Source: CBDUQI01 sp965369325
Lineage (GTDB): Bacteria; Pseudomonadota; Gammaproteobacteria; Steroidobacterales; JBCBZW01
Reading direction: 5' to 3'
Assembly: GCA_965369325.1 (NCBI GenBank)
Contig: CBDUQI010000193.1
Coordinates: 1-11,252 of the forward strand
Length of the DNA: 11,252 bases
Below, piece after piece: positions 1 through 7,001 of the stretch. Position numbers and translations under genes: made by a program. How positions within the stretch are numbered: position 1 is the first letter of the stretch; the number at the start of each line of letters is the position of its first letter. A model generated the notes under the pieces. That model did no database searches, had not been told where the DNA came from, and was given only the letters and a program-made list of their open reading frames with translations.

Positions 1-9
1 AGGACCAAG

Positions 10-3000
10 CTACGTCTGTCCTCGCGGCAAACGCCAAACCACCCGAAAACCCACGGCGGAGTCGCGGGAGCCCGGGGGGGAGGAGTAGCGGTCGGCGGCG
101 CGCAAATAATGCGCACGGTCGTAGAACGCCCCACCACGCAGCACGCGGCCACCAGATTCGGGGGGCCCGGCAGGGTCCATGCACTGGTCTATGTCATAGC
201 GGTCCGCCCAGTAGTCTGCGCACCACTCAAGGACATTGCCGGCGAGATCACACACGCCTTCAGGCGTACGTCCCGCGCCGTAAATCCCGATCGGAGAAGG
301 ACGTTCATTTCGACCGTCGAAGCTCGCGTGCTGGGCCGTGGGGGTGTCTTGGCCCCACGGGTACCGTCGCGCACCAGCGCCCCGCGCGATCCACTCCCAT
401 TGCGCTTCGCTCGGCAAACTGCCGCGCACCCAACGCGCATAGGCATCCGCTTCGTACCAGGACACCCCGACAACAGGCGAATTACCGCGATGCTTCTGCT
501 CCGTCCAGCCTTTTGGGCCAGCAATCGCCGCATTCTCGCGCCATCCCCAGCCCTCTGGGGTCCACAGGCGCGGATCTAAATAGCCCTCAGCCCCGGCGCG
601 AACAAATTCCGCGAACTCGGCAACCGTCACCGGATAACGCCCGACCCGCAGGTCTTCCGTAATGGTGATGCGCCGCACTGGTTCCTCATCGCCATAAGCC
701 TCTTTATCGTAGCCGGGCTCGCCGGGCGCCTCCGCCTGCGCGCCCATCAGGAAGCTGCCCGCACGGACCAGCACCTGATTGTGGTCGGGATTCGCCAGCC
801 TCGGATCCCCCGCGCGGCCCAACGCCTCGCCTACTTCGATCCGCACCGGCTCTTCGACTGCTGCCCCATCCGGCTCGAAAATCGCCAGGGTGTCGCGCAA
901 CATTGCTGCGTAATCTGTGCCGGAGGCGGCATCGCCCCCGTACGGGGCGATATCCCTGAGTATTCGCCCGGCCAGCGCCACGGCACGCGCATTGCTTACG
1001 GCGTCCTGCCCGGTCTTCAGCACTCGCTGCAGCATCTTGCGTGCGCTGCGCAGGCCGGCTTTGCGCCGGCAGCCGGCCAGCAACAGCACCACCTCCGACC
1101 AACGGTCATCATGCAGCTTCGGCGCAATCAGTGCCCAGCAGTCCTCGTCGTTTGAAAGCTCCAGCGCCGCCAGATACTCCTGAAACATCAAATGCCAGAA
1201 CTCCACCTCGCCCTCGGCGCGGCTCACCAGTACGCCGCTGTAGAGCTCTTCCGCTTCAACGAAGACCACCGCCTCCTCCAGGGAATCACACCCCAGCACT
1301 GGAAGCACCGCGCGCGCTGCCTCTTCACGGCCAAAACTGCGCTGCACGCCCTCCTCATCCGTGAACATCGCAAGTGCTACCGCTTGCAGGCACTCCCGTC
1401 TGAGCGTTGCCGGGTGCTCGGCCAACTGATCCCGCGACTCGAACAAATACTCCAGCGCCGCCTGATACAGTTCCACCCGCTGCTCCGGCAATTTGCGCCG
1501 ATTCCAGTGCACCACCGCCAACACGGTGAGCATTAGCGGGCTGGCGGCAAAGCGATGCCCTTCGGGATTGGCGCGAATCGCGCCCAGCAACTCGCCGGCG
1601 TAGGCTTGGGCGTCCGCCTTCGCCTGCGGCGACTCGCTAGCGCGAAATAACGCGCCGGACCAGGCGCCGACAAATTGCGCCACCTCGGGCGTGCCGAACG
1701 GCGCTAACTGCGCCGTCACGATGTCCCCGGCGACGCGCACAAAGCCTTCGTACGCCCGGGTGCGACAAGTGAACAAATGACGATTGCCATCCTTGCCATC
1801 CTGCTGCCCGACTTCGATAACGTTCTCCATCAACCGCGAGAGGCGCTTGCGCAAGGCCTCCCCCGGCACTTCATCCAAACCATCGAGCATGACAAAACAC
1901 CCACCGGCCCGCAGACGCTTGCGCAAATACCCCGGCGGTAATCCGTAAGCCCGGCCCGATTGATGATGGTCCAGATACCGAAGAAAATGCGCTACCGCAT
2001 CATCCTCGCAGTCAGCATCCGGGTTCTCGAGCAGGAAATCGGCCAGCCGTTCCAGACGCACCAACAATGGGAAGAGGGTCTTACCCTTGAGGCCCACGCG
2101 CGCGAGTGCGCCCTCATCCCCTAGCAAGCTGCGCGCCAGCATCTGGGCAACAAAGCGCAAAAAGGTGGTCTTGCCGGAACCCGGGTCCCCGATTAACGCC
2201 ACATGCGGGTGCCACGCCAGGATCTGCGCCAAATCCTGATGCCGATTTGGGCCCAGCCCTCCGTGGGCCTCATGCTTGCTCAGCCTCGGCGAATCGCCCG
2301 ACCGGCCTTCGCCCGCCTGTTTCGGGCCGCGTTTCCTATCGCCCTCTCGCCCACTCCCGGCCACCTGCAACCGGGTATAGACCTGATCCAGGGGTAATCG
2401 CTCATTCACCTGCGCGCCCATGCCGCGGATCTCGACGTAGCCATTGCGCTGCTGCAGCGCCTGCGCATAGCGCTGATATTCAGGCTCACCGCTGGCGGCG
2501 CGCGCAGCGCTCGCCTTTTCCGCAGTGCCACTTGCGTACACCTGCGCGATGAGCGCACTGATGCTCTGGGCGACGTTGGCCCAAGCCGCCTCGGCGTCTG
2601 TCCATTGCGTAATCGGCTCGCCCTGCTTCGGCAAGGCCTGATACTCACCCAAGGGCGATGTGCGCCACAGACAAGGGCTTACGATCACGGGCAGCAGCCG
2701 TGCTTCGCCGGCCTGATCACGCGCAATCGCCTTTTGCATTTCCACCTGGTAGCAGTAATCCGAGGCTAGAAAATTGGCGCTGACCAGCGCGATCACAATC
2801 TCCGCCGTCGCCATCGCTAGATCTTCTTCCTCCCGCCACTGGCTCCCAGGCAGGATTTTTCGGAAGTTCCAGGTCTCCAGCAGCCCTTGACGCTGCAGAA
2901 TCATCAGGTGCTTTTCCAGCGCAATCCGGTGCGCATCGTCCTCGGACGAAAAACTGATGAACGCCCGCAGCGGCGGGTTCTGCTCAATCGGCTGCAACAT
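10..3000 (-). CDS. TIR-NACHT-FGE/C-type-lectin-fold STAND NTPase (NLR-like predicted immune sensor)
   Basis: I see three domains in 996 residues. A TIR domain lies at about 12-155: FISFSSEDD at 14-22, and SANFLASDYCYQVE at 74-87, where Glu87 fits the catalytic glutamate of NAD-cleaving TIRs. A charged low-complexity linker (about 212-250) leads to a NACHT ATPase with Walker A GDPGSGKT (271-278), Walker B FVMLDGLDE (369-377), a sensor-like TCRT (411-414) and FWHLMFQEYLAA (601-612), typical of the end of the NACHT winged-helix part. The C-terminus (about 741-989) is a complete FGE-sulfatase/SUMF1 domain: GSFLMG, LPSEAQWEW, GNVLEWCADYW, RVLRGGAF, GFRVV. The cysteines of true formylglycine-generating enzymes are Asp961 and Leu966 here, so binding rather than catalysis is likely. 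The family role is inferred: ligand binding by the C-terminus, NACHT oligomerisation, then TIR NADase signalling or abortive infection. The start at 3000 has a strong Shine-Dalgarno. The gene is intact and its stop is 9 nt from the window edge. Confidence 0.9.
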   Translation of the reverse strand: MLQPIEQNPPLRAFISFSSEDDAHRIALEKHLMILQRQGLLETWNFRKILPGSQWREEEDLAMATAEIVIALVSANFLASDYCYQVEMQKAIARDQAGEARLLPVIVSPCLWRTSPLGEYQALPKQGEPITQWTDAEAAWANVAQSISALIAQVYASGTAEKASAARAASGEPEYQRYAQALQQRNGYVEIRGMGAQVNERLPLDQVYTRLQVAGSGREGDRKRGPKQAGEGRSGDSPRLSKHEAHGGLGPNRHQDLAQILAWHPHVALIGDPGSGKTTFLRFVAQMLARSLLGDEGALARVGLKGKTLFPLLVRLERLADFLLENPDADCEDDAVAHFLRYLDHHQSGRAYGLPPGYLRKRLRAGGCFVMLDGLDEVPGEALRKRLSRLMENVIEVGQQDGKDGNRHLFTCRTRAYEGFVRVAGDIVTAQLAPFGTPEVAQFVGAWSGALFRASESPQAKADAQAYAGELLGAIRANPEGHRFAASPLMLTVLAVVHWNRRKLPEQRVELYQAALEYLFESRDQLAEHPATLRRECLQAVALAMFTDEEGVQRSFGREEAARAVLPVLGCDSLEEAVVFVEAEELYSGVLVSRAEGEVEFWHLMFQEYLAALELSNDEDCWALIAPKLHDDRWSEVVLLLAGCRRKAGLRSARKMLQRVLKTGQDAVSNARAVALAGRILRDIAPYGGDAASGTDYAAMLRDTLAIFEPDGAAVEEPVRIEVGEALGRAGDPRLANPDHNQVLVRAGSFLMGAQAEAPGEPGYDKEAYGDEEPVRRITITEDLRVGRYPVTVAEFAEFVRAGAEGYLDPRLWTPEGWGWRENAAIAGPKGWTEQKHRGNSPVVGVSWYEADAYARWVRGSLPSEAQWEWIARGAGARRYPWGQDTPTAQHASFDGRNERPSPIGIYGAGRTPEGVCDLAGNVLEWCADYWADRYDIDQCMDPAGPPESGGRVLRGGAFYDRAHYLRAADRYSSPPGSRDSAVGFRVVWRLPRGQT

Positions 3001-3107
3001 GCGCGGCCTCCCCTGCTCAAGGCTTTTACTGGTGTTATTTTAGGAGAGTGACGCGAGGCGGACGAATGTCCCACCTGCGATGCGCTATTTTTTTGGGAGG
3101 GATGCGC
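3001..3107 (-). promoter_or_regulatory. Kinase / TIR-NACHT intergenic region with possible weak promoter and no minus-strand terminator
   Basis: This is the only longer spacer in the left half. On the minus strand it holds TAAAAT at 3042-3037, which could act as a -10 box. The sequence 17-18 bp upstream (around 3060-3066) is a poor -35, so a dedicated promoter is uncertain. No hairpin followed by a minus-strand T-run is present, so read-through from the kinase gene is possible. The only homopolymer run, T7 at 3088-3094, is on the plus strand. Confidence 0.3.
3007..3014 (-). promoter_or_regulatory. Shine-Dalgarno of the TIR-NACHT gene
   Basis: The minus strand reads AGGGGAGG, ending 6 nt before the ATG at 3000. 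This strong match to the anti-SD supports the chosen start and suggests efficient translation independent of the upstream kinase gene. Confidence 0.7.
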
Positions 3108-3108
3108 T
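3079..3108. repeat. Short direct repeat GATGCGCT flanking the kinase stop codon
   Basis: GATGCGCT occurs at 3079-3086 and again at 3101-3108 on the plus strand, offset by 22 bp (about two helical turns). The right copy runs into the kinase stop codon. It could be chance, a small duplication scar, or a pair of binding half-sites. Nothing else supports a function. Confidence 0.35.
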
Positions 3109-4415
3109 CAGTTCGTGGACGCTACACTTTGCAGACGCTCGATCAACCGGCGCAAGAACACCTTCATAAAGCGTAACTGACAGTTGGCGCTGACCTGCTC
3201 CAGCAGGGTGGAGCTTACCCGCAGCAAGGTGACGTCCTGCGCAGCGCTGATGGTGGCGGTGCGACGGGCTTCGCGCACGTAGCTGGTCTCGCCAAAGCAG
3301 TCGCCCTGCTCCAGATTGCCCAGAATGCGCTCGCCGCGTTTTACCACGACGTCGCCGGAGACGATCACGTAGAAGCGGTCGTCCATTTCGCCCTCGCGCA
3401 CAATTTCCTCGCTGGGTTCGAAATCGCGCCAGTCGCTGGCGCGTAGCACCTCCCAGATTTCCTGAGTGGAAAAATCATGGAAGAAGCGCAGTTTGCGCAA
3501 CAACTCAAAACGCTGCTGCTCGGTAATCTTGTGCCCAACTGTGGAGCGGGAGATGGTCTGGTTGGCCCGCGTGAGCTCCGCAGCGAAATCCAGCCCGTTC
3601 CGGTAGCGCTGCTCCGGCTCTTTCAGCAGGGCTTTGGCCACGGTGGTTTCCAGACACTCCGGGATGTCCTGGCGCACGGTATGGATAGGCGGCGGAGTGG
3701 CGTAGACGATCTGATGCAGCAGCTTGGCCAGCGTGTTGGCGCGGAACGGGCGCTGACCGGCCAGCATCTCGTACATCACCACGCCCAACGAGTACAGATC
3801 CGAGCGATGGGTAATCTGCGCCGAGCGCACTTGCTCGGGCGACATGTAACTGGGTGAGCCAGCAATGCCCTCGATGGCGGAGACCTCGGTGTTATCACAC
3901 AGCGCGATACCAAAATCGATAATGCGCACATCATTGCCGGTGGTCAGCATGATGTTGCTGGGCTTGATATCCCGATGCACCACGCCGCGATTGTGCGAGT
4001 AGTGCAGCGCCTTGGCGCAGCGGAAAATAATCTCGATCACATCGCCCTGACGCAGCAGATTGTCCGGTCGGCAATACGCCGCCAGCGTACGGGCGCCCTG
4101 GATGTACTCCATGACCACGTAATAATTTTCTTCATGCTCGCCCGCGTCGTACATCGGCAGGATGTTGGGGTGCTGCAGCTTGCCAACCATATTGGCTTCG
4201 TTAAAGAACATCTTGCGCGCGACCCGCGCATCTTCGGCGTTAATGCTCTCGTTGTGGTAGACCTTGATGGCCACATCGCGGCCGTAGAACATGTCGTGCG
4301 ACAGGTACACCGTGCCGGTGCTGCCACGCCCGATGCGTTTGATGATGGGGTACTTACCGATGCGCTCCGGCATCGGCGGCAGAGGGCGTCGATTTGGCGA
4401 TGCAGCGCTTGCCAT
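3108..4415 (-). CDS. Hanks-type Ser/Thr protein kinase with C-terminal cyclic-nucleotide-binding domain
   Basis: The 435-residue protein starts with a complete kinase domain (about 21-285): glycine loop GRGSTG (29-34), VAIKV with Lys51, helix-C Glu73, catalytic HRDIKPSN (147-154), DFG (167-169), and SPE (192-194) in place of APE. All catalytic residues are present, so it should be active. A cNMP-binding domain follows (about 310-425). Its phosphate-binding cassette has FGE (374-376) and RTAT (385-388), whose Arg385 fits the cyclic-phosphate-binding arginine, so cAMP or cGMP could plausibly regulate it. There is no transmembrane segment or signal peptide, so it is cytoplasmic. The ATG lies 2 nt after the pgpA stop, and AGGA (minus strand, 4424-4421) sits within the pgpA 3' end, indicating co-transcription and probable translational coupling. 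Targets are unknown. The next gene is the TIR-NACHT protein, but a functional link rests on adjacency only. Confidence 0.93.
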   Translation of the reverse strand: MASAASPNRRPLPPMPERIGKYPIIKRIGRGSTGTVYLSHDMFYGRDVAIKVYHNESINAEDARVARKMFFNEANMVGKLQHPNILPMYDAGEHEENYYVVMEYIQGARTLAAYCRPDNLLRQGDVIEIIFRCAKALHYSHNRGVVHRDIKPSNIMLTTGNDVRIIDFGIALCDNTEVSAIEGIAGSPSYMSPEQVRSAQITHRSDLYSLGVVMYEMLAGQRPFRANTLAKLLHQIVYATPPPIHTVRQDIPECLETTVAKALLKEPEQRYRNGLDFAAELTRANQTISRSTVGHKITEQQRFELLRKLRFFHDFSTQEIWEVLRASDWRDFEPSEEIVREGEMDDRFYVIVSGDVVVKRGERILGNLEQGDCFGETSYVREARRTATISAAQDVTLLRVSSTLLEQVSANCQLRFMKVFLRRLIERLQSVASTN

Positions 4416-4417
4416 GA

Positions 4418-4909
4418 TTATCCTATGCTCGAGAGCAGGCGCGAGAGGCAGTACAGTCCGGCGGCCCCAAACGCGCCAGCGAGAATGTCGTCAAGCATAA
4501 TCCCCAGCCCCCCGTGCAAACTGTGATCTACGTATCGGATTGGCCACGGTTTGGCGATGTCGAACAGACGAAACAAACCAAAGGCGGCCGCCAGCCATAG
4601 TGGGTCCTGCGGACACACCAGCGCCACCACCGCCAGGCCGCAAATCTCATCCCACACGATGCCCGAATGATCGTGCACACCCAAACGCCTGGCGCTTTCG
4701 CCGCACAGCCAAATTCCAAACAAACTCAAGGCCGTAATGACGGCGACGGCGGGCCATAACGGCGCGCCGCTAACCCACCAGGCCAGCGGCAGGCCCACCA
4801 CGGTGCCAAAGGTGCCCGGCGCCACCGGTGCTAGCCCCGCGCCAAAGCCAAAGGCCAGAAAATGCACGGGGTCGCGCAGGACCACGCCCGCAGGTGCTGA
4901 GGTTTTCAT
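4418..4909 (-). CDS. pgpA: Phosphatidylglycerophosphatase A
   Basis: PgpA removes the phosphate from phosphatidylglycerophosphate to give phosphatidylglycerol in the inner membrane. The 163-residue protein has the usual family length and motifs: GLAPVAPGTFGT (25-36), IVWDEICG (84-91) with the Asp-Glu pair, FRLFDIAKPWPI (113-124) and GGLGIMLDDILAG (133-145). Hydrophobic stretches around 33-47, 52-70, 90-112 and 140-155 fit a small multi-pass membrane protein. The start codon overlaps the thiL stop by one base (TAATG), the classic coupled thiL-pgpA arrangement. The upstream Shine-Dalgarno is weak, so reinitiation after thiL probably drives translation. The kinase gene starts 2 nt after the stop. 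Confidence 0.95.
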   Translation of the reverse strand: MKTSAPAGVVLRDPVHFLAFGFGAGLAPVAPGTFGTVVGLPLAWWVSGAPLWPAVAVITALSLFGIWLCGESARRLGVHDHSGIVWDEICGLAVVALVCPQDPLWLAAAFGLFRLFDIAKPWPIRYVDHSLHGGLGIMLDDILAGAFGAAGLYCLSRLLSSIG

Positions 4910-6003
4910 TAGGTAAAGTGCTCGTATCCCAGTTGATCAATGTGCAAGACGCGCTCGCCGTCGTAAAGGCCCACGGCGGGCGCCTGCCCTGCGCCGGTGC
5001 CTGGCGCCACCGCCTCGCCGATGCGGGTACAACCGAGCCCGCTGCGCTCGGCCAGCTTCGCGATGGCGGGTGCGGCCTGTGGCGGCGCCGTGAACAGCAA
5101 CTCGTAATCATCCCCGCCGGCCTGAATCAGGCCCAGTGCGGTTTCGCGGTCCATCATCTGCAGCAGCGCCTCACTGCACGGTAGCGAGGACTGCTGGATG
5201 CGCAAATGCACACCGCTGGCGCGGGCCAGCTTATCCGCATCACCCAGCAACCCGTCGGAGACATCAATCGCGGCCGTGGCCAGGCGCTGCCGACGCAAAC
5301 CCAGGGCAAAGTCCACCCGGGGTTCCGGGCGCGAAAAGCGGCACCGCAGATACGCCCGCGTGGCCGCCATGCCCCGCAGCTTGCCCGCCCCGGCCGCGGT
5401 GTTTTTCGGCGGTGTATCGGTCCGGGCCGGGTGGTCCGCCGGTGTTGCGCGGGTCACAGCACTCTCGCGCCATAATGCCAACCCGGCCGCCGCCTCGCCC
5501 GGCCACCCAGTCACGTACAAGTGTTCGCCCGCGCTGGCCCCGTGGCGCGTTAATGCCTTGGCATAGGGCACGGTGCCGATCATCGTCACGGTCATGGCCA
5601 GCGGGCCGCGTGTGGTATCGCCGCCGGTCAGGCTCACCCCGTGCGGGTCGGCCAGGGCGAAAAAACCCGCAGCAAAATCGGCCAGCCAGGCCTCGTCCAC
5701 CTGCGCGAGGCTCAGCGCAAGCTGGGCCCAACGCGGTTGCGCGCCCATCGCCGCCATGTCACTCAGGTTGACCGCCAACACGCGGTGACCCAGGTCGAAC
5801 GCCGGAGTATGCGGCAGAAAATGCACGTCCTGGTTCAGCGTATCGGTGGCAACGACCAGGCGGGAGTCGCCATCCAGGCCGGGCGCAATGAGGGCGGCGT
5901 CGTCGCCGATACCCAGGTCGATGCCGTGCGCTGCATTCTCGTCCGGCACGCCAGCGCACGTCGGGCGGGTGAAGTAGCGTTGGATAATATCGAATTCAGC
6001 CAT
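4909..6003 (-). CDS. thiL: Thiamine-monophosphate kinase
   Basis: ThiL phosphorylates thiamine monophosphate with ATP to make thiamine diphosphate, the last step of TPP synthesis in the cytoplasm. Conserved motifs run in order: GIGDD (31-35), AVNLSDMAAMGA (77-88), GGDTTRGP (127-134), DVSDGL (247-252) and GGDDYEL (296-302), so the metal- and ATP-binding aspartates are intact. At 364 residues it is about 40 longer than the E. coli enzyme. Much of the excess is a Pro/Ala/Thr-rich insertion at about 183-215, between the two halves. The start at 6003 gives the normal N-terminus (MAEFDIIQRYF). It follows nusB after 36 nt, which include the 10-bp palindrome CGGCGCGCCG (6016-6025), and its stop overlaps the pgpA start. 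Confidence 0.96.
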   Translation of the reverse strand: MAEFDIIQRYFTRPTCAGVPDENAAHGIDLGIGDDAALIAPGLDGDSRLVVATDTLNQDVHFLPHTPAFDLGHRVLAVNLSDMAAMGAQPRWAQLALSLAQVDEAWLADFAAGFFALADPHGVSLTGGDTTRGPLAMTVTMIGTVPYAKALTRHGASAGEHLYVTGWPGEAAAGLALWRESAVTRATPADHPARTDTPPKNTAAGAGKLRGMAATRAYLRCRFSRPEPRVDFALGLRRQRLATAAIDVSDGLLGDADKLARASGVHLRIQQSSLPCSEALLQMMDRETALGLIQAGGDDYELLFTAPPQAAPAIAKLAERSGLGCTRIGEAVAPGTGAGQAPAVGLYDGERVLHIDQLGYEHFT

Positions 6004-6039
6004 GACTGATGCGCTCGGCGCGCCGCTGCACCTGGAACG

Positions 6040-6528
6040 TCAGGCGCGCAGTTCCACGGCCCGCAACTTGCGCGCCGCCCGGTCGAGCACCGCGTTCACA
6101 AACTTGTGCCCATCCTGCGCGCCGAAGCGGTGGCTAAGCTCCACCGCCTCGTTCACTACCACCCGGTAAGGCACCTCCGGATGATTGGTCAGCTCGTAGG
6201 CCCCAATCCACAGGATGGCTTTTTCGATCGGGTCTAGCTGCGCCAGCGGACGATCGCAAAACCCGTCCAGCAGCGTTTCCAGACTGTCACGGTCTTTTTC
6301 TATGCCCAGTATCAGGCCGCGGAAGAATTCGTCTTCCATACGCGGTACGTTCTCGCGCTGGTCAAACTGGGCAATCAGGTCTTTGGCGCCGTGGCCGGTC
6401 AGCTGCTGCTGATACAGCGCCTGCAGTGCGGCTTCCCGCGCGCGACGACGGCGCCCGCCCTTAGGTTTAGCCTTCCCGCTATCGGCGCTATCGGCGCTAT
6501 CGTCGTTGCCAGGGGGCTTGTCGCTCAT
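6040..6528 (-). CDS. nusB: Transcription antitermination factor NusB
   Basis: NusB binds boxA RNA with S10 (NusE) and supports rRNA antitermination. The 162-residue protein has the all-helical NusB fold. RRRRAREAALQALYQ begins the conserved part, then DPIEKAILWIGAYEL, PYRVVVNEAVELSHRFG and KFVNAVLDRAARKLR near the end. The N-terminal ~30 residues are a polar extension (ADSADSG, then a Lys/Arg-rich stretch) beyond the E. coli start. I chose the ATG at 6528-6526 because it overlaps the ribH stop as ATGA, the same coupling used elsewhere in this operon. The longer open frame reaching 6708 reads through ribH out of frame and has no family similarity. The Shine-Dalgarno is weak, in keeping with translational coupling to ribH. 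Confidence 0.95.
   Translation of the reverse strand: MSDKPPGNDDSADSADSGKAKPKGGRRRRAREAALQALYQQQLTGHGAKDLIAQFDQRENVPRMEDEFFRGLILGIEKDRDSLETLLDGFCDRPLAQLDPIEKAILWIGAYELTNHPEVPYRVVVNEAVELSHRFGAQDGHKFVNAVLDRAARKLRAVELRA
6479..6502. repeat. 9-bp tandem repeat in the nusB N-terminal region
   Basis: CTATCGGCG occurs twice in tandem (6479-6487, 6488-6496), followed by a partial third copy CTATCG. On the minus strand it encodes the Ala-Asp-Ser repeats of the NusB N-terminal extension. The unit is a multiple of three, so copy-number change would lengthen or shorten the tail without a frameshift. Confidence 0.7.
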
Positions 6529-7001
6529 TCGCTCAACTGCTTGAGCACGTGGTGCAACTCGATGGCCGCCATCGCGGCTTCCTCGCCCTTGTTGCCCGCC
6601 TTGGCCCCGGCACGTGCCAGCGCCTGGTCGGTGGTATCCACTGTTAGCACACCAAAGCCAATGGGCACACCGGTCTGCTCCATCACCCGCGCGACCCCGG
6701 CGGCGCATTCGCCGCAGACATAATCAAAGTGCGGAGTCTCGCCACGGATCACCGTGCCGAGGGTGACTATCACATCAAAACGCCCGCTGCTGGCCGCACG
6801 TGAGGCGGCCAGTGGAATCTCAAACGCCCCGGGCACATGAATCAGCGTCATGTTGCCGGTATCCGCCCCCACCCGGGTCAGGCTGTCGACCGCGCCTTTG
6901 ATCAACCGCTCGACAATCAGCGCGTTAAAGCGCGCGGCAATCAGTGCGATGCGCAGGCCCTGCGCCTGGTGCTGGCCGGTGAGTGTTCTCAGGTGGCTCA
7001 T
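6525..7001 (-). CDS. ribH: 6,7-dimethyl-8-ribityllumazine synthase
   Basis: RibH condenses 5-amino-6-ribitylamino-uracil with 3,4-dihydroxy-2-butanone 4-phosphate to give the lumazine precursor of riboflavin. It usually assembles as pentamers or 60-mer capsids. The 158 residues match the family length. Diagnostic segments are IAARFNALIVERL (21-33), HVPGAFEIPLA (55-65), TLGTVIRGETPHFDYV (80-95), in which His91 is the conserved active-site histidine, and the late AGNKGEEAAMAA. The ATG at 7001 overlaps the ribBA stop by 4 nt (ATGA). AGGA on the minus strand (7011-7008), 6 nt upstream, supports this start. Its own stop overlaps the nusB start in the same way. Confidence 0.97.
   Translation of the reverse strand: MSHLRTLTGQHQAQGLRIALIAARFNALIVERLIKGAVDSLTRVGADTGNMTLIHVPGAFEIPLAASRAASSGRFDVIVTLGTVIRGETPHFDYVCGECAAGVARVMEQTGVPIGFGVLTVDTTDQALARAGAKAGNKGEEAAMAAIELHHVLKQLSE

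Noticed and set aside
3070..3100. T7 tract as an intrinsic terminator
   Set aside because: The T-run is on the plus strand, whereas both flanking genes are on the minus strand, and no stable stem precedes it.
3975..4526. Plus-strand open frame opposite the kinase and pgpA
   Set aside because: It is complementary to the conserved kinase catalytic region and has no ribosome binding site or known motif.
6529..6708. N-terminal extension of the nusB frame to an upstream ATG at 6708
   Set aside because: It is the out-of-frame shadow of ribH, Arg/Gly/Ala-rich with no NusB similarity. The ATG at 6528 overlaps the ribH stop and gives a normal NusB.
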